64,000 nucleotides of DNA, taken from NCBI GenBank assembly GCA_017459895.1, contig JAFUCA010000009.1, positions 30,528 through 94,527 of the forward strand, given 5' to 3'. The DNA comes from Bacillota bacterium. Lineage in GTDB: Bacteria; Bacillota; Clostridia; Peptostreptococcales; Anaerovoracaceae. Below the pieces are notes generated by a model that was given only the letters and a program-made list of their open reading frames with translations, made no database searches and had not been told where the DNA came from. Below, one piece after another: positions 17,789 through 25,175 of this stretch. A program made the translations under genes and the position numbers. Position 1 is the stretch's first letter. Every line of letters begins with the position of its first letter.

Positions 17789-18748
17789 CTACATATCATC
17801 CCGCAGAGACTTGCCGCTGTTGGCCTCCTCGGCCGGGGCCAGCGTCAGCCCTACCACCCCCGCCAGGATCAGGGCGCCGCACAGGTAGTGGTACCAGTAG
17901 AGGGGCTCTCCCAGGATCAGGGCGCCGGCAATGATGGATACCAGCGTGGAAGCGCTGTTGAACACAGTGCACTGCACGATCTCCATGTGGGCCAGCATGA
18001 AGGACATGAACTGGGCCGAGAGAAGGATGCAGCCGATCCCCAGGAAGCTCACCCAGATCACAAACTGCGGGTGGACCAGGGGCTCGAAAAGGCTGGTCAG
18101 TTCATGCCTCGCCAGGGCCCGGACCAGGGCCGCTCCGTAGAAGATCACGAAGCCCCCTGCCGCAATGCAGGTGGTGATCTCGATGGGCGAGAAGACCCCC
18201 CGGACGTACCGGGCCGACACGTTCTGGCATCCCATAAAGATACTGCTGATGGTCATGATGATCAGGCCCGTCACATTCAGATGAATGTCCGTAGCGTTGA
18301 GGATCACCAGCACGATCAGCGCTGCCACCGTCACGACGACGAAGGTATTCTGCAGCCGGGTGGACCGCTCACCGAGAAAGATTCGGCCGATGATCTTGGC
18401 GAAGATCGGCACCATAGCATAGACGATGGCTCCCTCGATGGAGGTGGCGAAGTACATCGCCAGGATCTGCAGGATCATGAACAGCATGTAGAACATCGCC
18501 GTCATATAGAGCATCTTCTTCGGCCGGCCCGGTTCCCGCTTCGGATACGTGCCGATCGCCTTGCTCGCTGCGGTAAACAGGATGACGCCGATGAGCGCCG
18601 CCGCATACCGGTAGGCCAGCAGGATCAGTGTGTCCGCAAAGGGAACGCACTGCTTGATCCCGAAGAAAGAGAATCCCACGCACGCTGTAAACGCGATTCC
18701 CGCCATATATAGTTTCCACCGGCTGACTTCCGTTGTGCCTGTGCTCAT
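17789..18748 (-). CDS. EamA-family (DMT superfamily) permease
   Basis: A 319-residue protein with about ten hydrophobic helices in two EamA halves (first half AYRYAAALIGVILF, second half IFMGCQNVSARYVRG and STLVSIIAGALILGEPL). The GEP motif near the end of the ninth helix is typical of drug/metabolite exporters. The start at 18748 overlaps the mntP stop as ATGA and has GAGGTG upstream, so it is coupled to mntP. The substrate cannot be inferred. Confidence 0.88.
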   Translation of the reverse strand: MSTGTTEVSRWKLYMAGIAFTACVGFSFFGIKQCVPFADTLILLAYRYAAALIGVILFTAASKAIGTYPKREPGRPKKMLYMTAMFYMLFMILQILAMYFATSIEGAIVYAMVPIFAKIIGRIFLGERSTRLQNTFVVVTVAALIVLVILNATDIHLNVTGLIIMTISSIFMGCQNVSARYVRGVFSPIEITTCIAAGGFVIFYGAALVRALARHELTSLFEPLVHPQFVIWVSFLGIGCILLSAQFMSFMLAHMEIVQCTVFNSASTLVSIIAGALILGEPLYWYHYLCGALILAGVVGLTLAPAEEANSGKSLRDDM

Positions 18749-19380
18749 AAAAAAACACCTCTTACGAATATTTCGATTCCGATGAAGATCAGAATGCATC
18801 CGCCCAGGATCCCGGCTTTGCCTGCGAGCCGCATTCCCAGGCGTTTTCCGGCGCCGAGGCCTCCCATGCAGATGAGAAACGTCACCGCCGCGATGATGAG
18901 CGCCGCCGTGAAAGCCGCGGCCGCGCTGTAGCCTGCGATGGCAAATCCCACCGACAGCGCGTCGATGGAGGTGGCGATGCCCTGCATCAGCAGCACCCCC
19001 ATGGTCAGCGCCGGTGCTCCGGCCGCCGCGCCGGTCTGTCCCGCCGTTTTCGCCGCCGGTGCTCCCGCCTCCTCTGGGGGAGCATCTGCATCCGGCCGCA
19101 CTGCCTCCAGGATCATCTTGCCTCCGATCCACAGGAGCAGCGCCAGGGCGATCCATGGAATGAACCTTTCGAATACCCGGAACTGCTGCACCAGGGCATG
19201 AACGCAGAACCATCCGATGACCGGCATCAGAAACTGGAAGAACCCGTAGGTCCCGGCGATCAGACACTCCCGGCGGCGCCGCATATGCGGTTCATTCAGC
19301 CCGTTGGCGATGGACACCGAGAAGGCATCCATGGCAAGCCCGATTCCCAGCAGGATGCTGTTGAGAACGAACCCGATCAT
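18745..19380 (-). CDS. mntP: Putative manganese efflux pump MntP
   Basis: A 211-residue protein with six membrane segments. The start GIGLAMDAFSVSIANG and the second-half SIDALSVGFAIAG are the paired Asp-containing motifs of MntP (DUF204), which exports Mn(II). A cytoplasmic loop of Ala/Gly/Pro-rich sequence (about 90-130) is longer than usual. It overlaps maf upstream and the DMT permease downstream by 4 bp each. Confidence 0.93.
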   Translation of the reverse strand: MIGFVLNSILLGIGLAMDAFSVSIANGLNEPHMRRRRECLIAGTYGFFQFLMPVIGWFCVHALVQQFRVFERFIPWIALALLLWIGGKMILEAVRPDADAPPEEAGAPAAKTAGQTGAAAGAPALTMGVLLMQGIATSIDALSVGFAIAGYSAAAAFTAALIIAAVTFLICMGGLGAGKRLGMRLAGKAGILGGCILIFIGIEIFVRGVFL

Positions 19381-19973
19381 GCTCCCGCATCCTCCCCGGC
19401 TTCTTCGGTCATGAGAAACGGCTTCACCCGGCTCATGGGAAAGCCGATCACGTTGTCCAGGTCTCCTTCAATGTGGTCGATGTACCGGCCGAAGGTCTCC
19501 TGGATCGCGTAGCCCCCCGCCTTGTCGTAGGGCTCCGGCGTGCGCACGTAGGCCAGCAGTTCCTCATCGGTATAGTCTCCGAAGAACACCTCGGTCACCT
19601 CATACAGACAGGTCTTGTCCGCCGGCTCCTTGGCGTTATCGATCAGGCAGACTCCGGTGATCACCTGATGCTCCCGGCGGCGGAGCATGGACAGGATCCG
19701 GAAGGCATCCGCTTCATCCGCGGGCTTTCCGATGATCTCCCCGTCGCAGACCACGATGGTGTCCGCGGCGATGATCAGGCCCTGCCGCTGCCCGGCCACA
19801 TGAGCCGCCTTCGCAAAGGACAGGTACATGACCGCCGTCTCCGGGCTCATGGCAAAGGGCAGCTCTTCATTGATGTCCGCCGGCTGCACCGCCGCTCCGA
19901 TTCCTTCTCTTCGGAGCATTTCGATCCGCCGCGGCGATGCGCTGGCTAAAATAATATCATCCCGTATCATCAT
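19377..19973 (-). CDS. maf: Maf-family nucleotide pyrophosphatase
   Basis: A 198-residue house-cleaning NTP pyrophosphatase. The N-terminal ILASASPRRIEMLRREG motif, the catalytic ADTIVVCDGEIIGKP segment and the C-terminal GGYAIQETFGRYIDHIEGDLDNVIGFP motif are all present. The family hydrolyses dTTP/UTP or modified nucleotides. It is the first gene of a three-gene overlapping run with mntP and the DMT permease. Confidence 0.95.
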   Translation of the reverse strand: MMIRDDIILASASPRRIEMLRREGIGAAVQPADINEELPFAMSPETAVMYLSFAKAAHVAGQRQGLIIAADTIVVCDGEIIGKPADEADAFRILSMLRRREHQVITGVCLIDNAKEPADKTCLYEVTEVFFGDYTDEELLAYVRTPEPYDKAGGYAIQETFGRYIDHIEGDLDNVIGFPMSRVKPFLMTEEAGEDAGA

Positions 19974-19996
19974 TTCGTCCTTCCCCGGCTGCCAGT

Positions 19997-20737
19997 CTAG
20001 AGATTTCCTACGGCTTCCTTCAGCACCTGACCGATGGCATCGTGGATCACCAGATCCGCCCGGCCGTCGTAGGATGTGCTGCTCTTATTGATCAGCACCA
20101 GATGATTGCCCTGGAAGTAGTTGACGAATCCCGCTGCCGGATAGACCACCAGGGATGTCCCGCCGATGATCAGCGTATCCGCCGCGCCGATGGCATCCAC
20201 CGCGCCCCGGATCTGCGCATCGTCCAGCGCTTCCTCATAGAGGACCACGTCCGGTTTGACGATCCCGCCGCACTTTTCGCATTTCGGAATGTGCCCGGTG
20301 CAGCGCGCCGGATCCATCACGTAATCCAGATCATAGGATGCTCCGCAGTCCATGCAGTAGTTTCGGAGCACCGATCCGTGCAGCTCATAGACCGCCTTGC
20401 TGCCCGCCTTCTGATGCAGCCCGTCGATGTTCTGAGTCACCACTGCCTTGAGCTTTCCCATCTCCTCCAGCTTCGCCAGCGCCAGATGAGCCGGATTCGG
20501 CTCCGCGTCAGGATAGACCATGTTGTTTTTGTAGTAGTCAAAAAACGTTTCCGTATCCCGCAGGAAAAAGCTGTGGGATATCATCTGTTCCGGGCTCATG
20601 CCGTAGGCCTGCTGCGCATTGTACAGCCCCTGCTCCGAACGAAAATCCGGAATATTGCTTTCGGTGGACACCCCCGCCCCGCCGAAAAACACGATGTTAC
20701 TGCTTTCTCTTAAGATCTTCGTCAGTTCCTCATACAT
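19997..20737 (-). CDS. cobB: NAD-dependent protein deacetylase (sirtuin, SIR2/CobB)
   Basis: A 246-residue class III deacetylase. It has the NAD loop GAGVSTESNIPDFRS, the catalytic TQNIDGLHQKAG with HGS, a four-cysteine zinc site (CMDCGASYD and CTGHIPKCEKCGG), and the GTSLVVYPAAGFVNY motif. AAGGAGG lies upstream of the ATG. It removes acyl groups from lysines, for example on acetyl-CoA synthetase. Confidence 0.95.
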   Translation of the reverse strand: MYEELTKILRESSNIVFFGGAGVSTESNIPDFRSEQGLYNAQQAYGMSPEQMISHSFFLRDTETFFDYYKNNMVYPDAEPNPAHLALAKLEEMGKLKAVVTQNIDGLHQKAGSKAVYELHGSVLRNYCMDCGASYDLDYVMDPARCTGHIPKCEKCGGIVKPDVVLYEEALDDAQIRGAVDAIGAADTLIIGGTSLVVYPAAGFVNYFQGNHLVLINKSSTSYDGRADLVIHDAIGQVLKEAVGNL

Positions 20738-20753
20738 AAATCCGTCCTCCTTA

Positions 20754-22013
20754 TCATTTCCGGATCCGGTCGACCACCGCGAAGACGATCACCGCCCCCG
20801 CCGCCGTCGCCAGCGTCGCTATAAACGTCAGCATTTTCGCGCCGCTCACATCCAGGATCCATCCCCCCAGCAGACTGGAGAAAATGGTCGTTACCGTGAT
20901 CATGGTCGTAAACAGCGCCTGTCCGCGGACCGCCTCCCCCGGGCTCATGTTCTCTCCGGTGAAATACACCATCCCCGGAAGAAACAGCGCGAAGGATACC
21001 AGCTGAAAGGCCTGGGCCGCGTACAGCATCGCCACCGATCCGGCCAGCCAGCACAGACCGATCTTCACCGTGAAGCCGGCCGACGCTACCTTCAGCAAAA
21101 GCTGGCACGAAAACCGTTTCTTCAGCCGGGTGAAGAACACCATGGTGGGGATCTCCAGAAAGGCCATCACCCCCAGGATCCGTCCCATGTCCTCACTGGT
21201 CCCGCCCACATCGGTCACGATCTGGACCATATAGTTGTTCAGGATCGAGTTGCTGAAAAACAGCCCCACGACACCGAGATTGAGCACGAAAAACAGCTTG
21301 TTTCGCCGGATGAACTCCCGCAGCGGGATGTTCTCCTCCCCAGGTTCGTCCGCCGCCGCCTGCAAAGGCTGGTCTGCTGACCTCTCCTGCAAAGGCTGGT
21401 CTTTCTGCGCCGCTCTCCGATCTCCTGCGGCTCCAGCCTTTGCACGAAGCGCCTGCCGGAAGGTCCGCCCGGTCAGAAACAGACTGATCAGGAGCATCCC
21501 GCAGACGATCTCCGCCGTGACCGGAAGGCTCAGGATCCCCAGATGCTCCACGATCGTCCCCAGGGCCGCCACCAGAATGGAATAGGCCAGGGATCCGACG
21601 CTCCGGGCGATCCCGAAATTGACCGGGATGCCGCTCTCCTCCAGCTTGAAGGTCAGCGCGTTGAACATGGGCTGCAGCGCCGTATGCCAGGCGATCAGCA
21701 GCACGAAGGTCACGCAGAGCGCGATGCCCCCGCCGCCGAAACAGAACATGCCGATGGTGAACACCATCATCATCACCGTCATGATCTGCGAGATTCCGAT
21801 GGCCCCTACCTTCTCCGAGCGGTCCGCCAGGTTCGCCGTCACCGGCTGCAGCACCACCGCCAGGATGTTGGCCGCGGCCAGCGTCACGCCGATCTGCGCA
21901 TTGGAATAGCCCTTCGCCAGCATGAACACCGAGGCGAAGCTGCTGACCACCGCGTAGATCATCCAATAGGTTCCAAAAATGCTTCCATACCAGAAATTCA
22001 GTCGTTTACTCAT
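20754..22013 (-). CDS. MFS transporter (MFS_1-like)
   Basis: A 419-residue protein with 12 membrane segments. The N-terminal half has GSIFGTYWMIYAV and QPVTANLADRSEKVGA (the loop 2-3 signature region), and the C-terminal half VMAFLEIPTMVFFTRLKKRF. The central cytoplasmic loop (about residues 190-235) is Ala/Gln/Asp-rich and contains two DQPLQ units and one RAKAG unit, all encoded by copies of the interspersed 12-mer. The start at 22013 has no Shine-Dalgarno; a TTTACA-17-TACAAT promoter ends 6 nt before the ATG, so the mRNA may be leaderless. The substrate is unknown. Confidence 0.85.
   Translation of the reverse strand: MSKRLNFWYGSIFGTYWMIYAVVSSFASVFMLAKGYSNAQIGVTLAAANILAVVLQPVTANLADRSEKVGAIGISQIMTVMMMVFTIGMFCFGGGGIALCVTFVLLIAWHTALQPMFNALTFKLEESGIPVNFGIARSVGSLAYSILVAALGTIVEHLGILSLPVTAEIVCGMLLISLFLTGRTFRQALRAKAGAAGDRRAAQKDQPLQERSADQPLQAAADEPGEENIPLREFIRRNKLFFVLNLGVVGLFFSNSILNNYMVQIVTDVGGTSEDMGRILGVMAFLEIPTMVFFTRLKKRFSCQLLLKVASAGFTVKIGLCWLAGSVAMLYAAQAFQLVSFALFLPGMVYFTGENMSPGEAVRGQALFTTMITVTTIFSSLLGGWILDVSGAKMLTFIATLATAAGAVIVFAVVDRIRK
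21361..21444. repeat. Three copies of the 12-mer TGCAAAGGCTGG within 84 bp
   Basis: Exact copies at 21361-21372 (+), 21388-21399 (+) and 21433-21444 (-). All lie in the coding sequence of the central MFS loop, in two different reading frames relative to the gene. Confidence 0.75.
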
Positions 22014-22019
22014 AGGGGT

Positions 22020-22048
22020 ATTGTAACACCGAATTGACCTTTTGTAAA
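22020..22048 (-). promoter_or_regulatory. Promoter of the MFS gene, abutting its start codon
   Basis: On the minus strand TTTACA (22043-22048), 17 bp, TACAAT (22020-22025). The start codon at 22013 is 6 nt after the -10, so transcription should begin at or next to the ATG. Confidence 0.65.
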
Positions 22049-22054
22049 AAACCA

Positions 22055-22083
22055 TTGACAGCTCTTAATATATTTTGTAATAT
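22055..22083 (+). promoter_or_regulatory. Promoter of the gpx-ohrR pair
   Basis: A perfect TTGACA (22055-22060), a 17-bp spacer and TAATAT (22078-22083). AT-rich dyad-like sequence (ATATTT near 22070 and AAATAT near 22098) spans the -10 and could be the operator of the downstream OhrR-like regulator. Confidence 0.75.
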
Positions 22084-22140
22084 TGTATTGTATCAAATAT
22101 AATTTCGTTCAATAACATTGGAATAAAGGAGATAAAGAAC

Positions 22141-22683
22141 ATGAGCATTTATGATTACACCGTCCCGACGCCCGCCGGAGAAGAAGTGTCCCTGAAGGAT
22201 TACGAAGGCAAGGTTTTGCTGGTGGTCAACACCGCGACCGGCTGCGGCTTCACCCCGCATTACAAGGATCTGGAGCAGATGTACGAGGATTACCACGACC
22301 AGGGTCTGGAGATCATCGACGTCCCCTGCAACCAGTTTGCCGGACAGACTCCGGGCACCGACGACGAGATCCACGAATTCTGCACTCTGCACTACAACAC
22401 CAAGTTCCCGCAGATGAAGAAATCCGACGTCAACGGCGAAAACGCGCTGCCCCTGTACACCTTCCTGAAGAGCCAGAAAGGCTTCGAGGGATTCGGCAAG
22501 GGAGCGAAGGCGATGATGATGAGCGCGATGCTCAAGAAGATCGATAAGAACTACAAGGAGAACCCCGAGATCAAGTGGAACTTCACCAAGTTCGTCGTTG
22601 ACCGGGAGGGCAATGTGGTCGCCCGCTTCGAGCCCACCGCCGACATGAAGGACGTCGCCGCCTGCGTCGCCTCCCTGATCTGA
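22141..22683 (+). CDS. Glutathione peroxidase family protein (Cys type)
   Basis: A 180-residue thiol peroxidase. The catalytic site is a cysteine, not selenocysteine: C35 in NTATGCGFTPHY. The other active-site residues are present: Q65 in PCNQFAGQ and WNF in IKWNFTKFVVDREG. Cys-type members usually work with thioredoxin. C63 is in the family position. AAAGGAG precedes the ATG. The next gene, 25 nt downstream, is an OhrR-like repressor, so the pair forms a peroxide-response operon. Confidence 0.94.
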   Translation: MSIYDYTVPTPAGEEVSLKDYEGKVLLVVNTATGCGFTPHYKDLEQMYEDYHDQGLEIIDVPCNQFAGQTPGTDDEIHEFCTLHYNTKFPQMKKSDVNGENALPLYTFLKSQKGFEGFGKGAKAMMMSAMLKKIDKNYKENPEIKWNFTKFVVDREGNVVARFEPTADMKDVAACVASLI

Positions 22684-22708
22684 CCTCTGACGGAAAGGCT
22701 GGAGAACT

Positions 22709-23149
22709 ATGACTGCGAAGAATTATGACCAACTGAAGCTGGAGAACCAGCTGTGCTTCCCCCTGTACGCCTGCGCGCGGCAGGTCATCGGAAGCTACAC
22801 ACCCTACCTGAAGAAGCTGGGGATCACCTATACCCAGTACATCGTCTTCATGGTGCTGTGGGAGCAGGACGGCATCCCCGTCGGCACCCTCGGGGCGAAG
22901 CTGCACCTGGACAACGGCACCCTGACTCCACTGCTCAAGAAAATGGAGACCGCCGGATTCGTCACCCGCACCCGCAGCCGGGAGGATGAACGGGTCGTCA
23001 TCGTCACACTGACGGACAAAGGCTGGGCCATGCGGGATCAGGCCGCCGACGTTCCGATGCAGGTGGGAAGCTGCATTTCCATGGATCCGGAGGAAGCGCA
23101 GACGCTTTACCGTCTGCTTTATAAGATCATCGATCAGATCGACGGATAG
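22709..23149 (+). CDS. MarR-family regulator, OhrR-like
   Basis: A 146-residue winged-helix regulator. The N-terminus LENQLCFPLYACAR places a cysteine (C16) where OhrR has its peroxide-sensing cysteine, with a second cysteine at C22. The wing region shows LTPLLKKMETAGFVTRTRSREDERVVIVTLTDKG, typical of MarR/OhrR. Position after the peroxidase gene supports control of that promoter by organic hydroperoxides. The function is inferred from the cysteine and context. Confidence 0.88.
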   Translation: MTAKNYDQLKLENQLCFPLYACARQVIGSYTPYLKKLGITYTQYIVFMVLWEQDGIPVGTLGAKLHLDNGTLTPLLKKMETAGFVTRTRSREDERVVIVTLTDKGWAMRDQAADVPMQVGSCISMDPEEAQTLYRLLYKIIDQIDG

Positions 23150-23178
23150 GGTTTCGAATAACAAGCGATAAAAAAATA

Positions 23179-23204
23179 CAGGAGCGGCATTGCAGTCGCT
23201 CCTG
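23179..23204. terminator. Terminator between ohrR-like gene and glnA
   Basis: CAGGAGCG (23179-23186) and CGCTCCTG (23197-23204) form an 8-bp stem. An A-run lies to the left and TTTCTCG to the right, so it can serve both convergent genes. Confidence 0.8.
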
Positions 23205-23212
23205 TTTCTCGT

Positions 23213-24646
23213 TTACAGATCGTAGTACAGAGAGAATTCCGCCGGGTGCGGGATGGAATTCACCTTCTCGAAGTCCTTCTTCCTCCGCACGATCCACTGA
23301 TCGATCAGCGCCTGGGGGAACACGCCGCCGGCGGTCAGATACTCGTGGTCGGCCTCCAGTGCATTGAGCGCCTCCAACAGATTGGTCGGCAGCGACTGGA
23401 TCATCTTCTTCTGTTCTTCGTTCAGCGTATAGAGGTTGAAATCGTAGGGTCCCCATCCGTTTTCGATGGGGTCGATCTCGTTTTTGACGCCGTCAATGCC
23501 CGCCATCAGAATCGCCGCGAAGGCGTAGTACGGGTTGCAGGTGCCGTCCGGATTTCTCAGTTCGAACCGCTTCGTCTCCGGGGACTTGGCATACGCGGGG
23601 ATCCGCACCACCGAGCTGCGGTTGGCTGTGGCGAAGCCGACGGTCACCGGCGCCTCGAATCCCGGCACCAGTCTCTTGTACGAATTCGTGGAGGGGTTGG
23701 TGAAGGCGCAAAGGCTGGCCGCGTGCTTCAGCAGGCCACCCATGAAGTGCATCGCTGTCTTCGACAGATGGGAGTACTCATCGCCGTAGAACAGAGGCTT
23801 TCCATCCTTGAACAGGTGCATGTGAACATGCAGTCCGGAACCCGCCTCGTCATAGATCGGCTTGGGCAGGAAGGTCGCGGTGCGGTTTTCCTCCACGGCC
23901 GTATTCTTGATGACGTACTTGGCGATCATGGTAGCGTCCGCCATCTCGGTCAGCTCTCCCAGTTCCACCTCGATCTCGACCTGTCCCGGGCCGCCGACCT
24001 CGTGATGATGGTATTTGACCCGAACGCCCCAGTCCTCCAGCCGCATGCAGATCCTGGCTCTGGTGTTGTAGGTGATGTCCTGGGGGATATCCGCGTGATA
24101 GCCCTTCTTGCGGCCCACCTGATAACCCTTGTTGCGGATGTCATCTTCAATAGCTGTGTTCCACTCGGCCTGCGCGGTATCCACCTGGCAGAACACGGCG
24201 TCCGGCCGGGCGGCGTAGGCCACCTGATCGAACAGGTAGAATTCGTATTCCGGTCCCACGATCATCTGATCGGCGATGCCCTGCTCTCTCATGTACTGTT
24301 CCGCTGCCAGGGAAACGTTCCTCGGATACTGATCAAAGGGCCGGTTCTCCGGTTCATCGATCACGAACACATCCCCCATCATGGTGATGGTCGGCACCTC
24401 GACAAAGTTGTCCACGATCGCAGTCTTCAGGTTCGGAATGAACACCATGTCCGATTTCTCGATGGGCGCATATCCGTAATTGGATCCGTCAAAGCCGATC
24501 CCGTCGGTCATGGTCTTCTCGGTGAACCGATCCGCCGGAATGGACAGATGCCGCCATCGCCCCTCCAGATCGACCATTTTGAAATCGATCATCTCGATGT
24601 TCTTCTCTGCGATAAACTGCTTGACTTCTGCTACTGAATTGAACAT
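23213..24646 (-). CDS. glnA: Glutamine synthetase type I
   Basis: A 477-residue enzyme making glutamine from glutamate, ammonia and ATP. Motifs include DGSNYGYAPIEKSDM, GPEYEFYLF (metal site), the HHHEVGGPGQVEIEV ATP region, GSGLHVHMHLFKDG, and NPSTNSYKRLVPGFEAPV. The length is close to GS type I-beta, but an adenylylation-site tyrosine (NLY) is not obvious, so feedback rather than adenylylation is likely. GGAG lies before the ATG; TATAAT on the minus strand at 24664-24669 is a possible -10. Confidence 0.96.
   Translation of the reverse strand: MFNSVAEVKQFIAEKNIEMIDFKMVDLEGRWRHLSIPADRFTEKTMTDGIGFDGSNYGYAPIEKSDMVFIPNLKTAIVDNFVEVPTITMMGDVFVIDEPENRPFDQYPRNVSLAAEQYMREQGIADQMIVGPEYEFYLFDQVAYAARPDAVFCQVDTAQAEWNTAIEDDIRNKGYQVGRKKGYHADIPQDITYNTRARICMRLEDWGVRVKYHHHEVGGPGQVEIEVELGELTEMADATMIAKYVIKNTAVEENRTATFLPKPIYDEAGSGLHVHMHLFKDGKPLFYGDEYSHLSKTAMHFMGGLLKHAASLCAFTNPSTNSYKRLVPGFEAPVTVGFATANRSSVVRIPAYAKSPETKRFELRNPDGTCNPYYAFAAILMAGIDGVKNEIDPIENGWGPYDFNLYTLNEEQKKMIQSLPTNLLEALNALEADHEYLTAGGVFPQALIDQWIVRRKKDFEKVNSIPHPAEFSLYYDL
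23708..23718 (+). repeat. 11-mer GCAAAGGCTGG inside glnA
   Basis: One copy of the interspersed core, read as ASLCA on the glnA strand next to the conserved NPSTNSYKRL motif. It could be chance within a conserved gene. Confidence 0.45.
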
Positions 24647-24703
24647 ACTGCTTCTCCACTTTCATTATATGTTAAGGTTATCTGATGCGGATTAACGTCG
24701 GCC

Positions 24704-25156
24704 TCATACGTTCTCCTCAAACTCGCTGCCGCAGTGGGGACATCTGATCCGGATCCTGCCAGCCCCCACCGGAACCTGCAGGCTGCCCTTGCAGTTTGGG
24801 CAGATGAAGATCCGTTTGCCCGGAGCCGGCTTCTGTTTTTTGCGAAACACATTCCCGCTGCCTGCCGCTCCCGCGCCGCGGCCCTGCCGTGTGCCTGCCG
24901 CGCGCCCGCCGGTAAACCTGGCCTTGAGCTCCAGGTATTTCCGGTTTTCCTGCTGCCGCTTCGCGAAATTCCGGGAAAACATCCGGCAGTAGACGAGGAT
25001 CAGGCACACGATCACAAGCACATTGAGTATGTGCCTCGGTACGAAGATCCCGATCACGATCAGGATCGCCGAAACGATCAGAAGAAACCGGTTCAACTCA
25101 TCGTTGCCGTATCTTCCCACCATATATCTGCCCATCCACCTTCTGAATCCGTTCAT
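24704..25156 (-). CDS. Small membrane protein with C-terminal zinc ribbon
   Basis: A 150-residue protein with two membrane segments (about 24-60), a basic Gly/Ala/Arg-rich linker, and a C-terminal zinc ribbon with CPNC and CPHC pairs (FICPNCKGSLQVP, IRIRCPHCGSEFEE). It lies 57 nt upstream of glnA on the same strand and directly downstream of metH. The function is unknown; the zinc ribbon could bind nucleic acid or act structurally. Confidence 0.8.
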   Translation of the reverse strand: MNGFRRWMGRYMVGRYGNDELNRFLLIVSAILIVIGIFVPRHILNVLVIVCLILVYCRMFSRNFAKRQQENRKYLELKARFTGGRAAGTRQGRGAGAAGSGNVFRKKQKPAPGKRIFICPNCKGSLQVPVGAGRIRIRCPHCGSEFEENV

Positions 25157-25175
25157 GCTTCCCTCTCTTATCTTC

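Noticed and set aside
17789-19267. 492-residue DMT permease
   Set aside because: The first 173 codons overlap mntP in another frame. The ATGA overlap and ribosome binding site put the start at 18748.
22141-22683. Selenoprotein glutathione peroxidase
   Set aside because: The catalytic codon at residue 35 is a cysteine codon, with no in-frame TGA.
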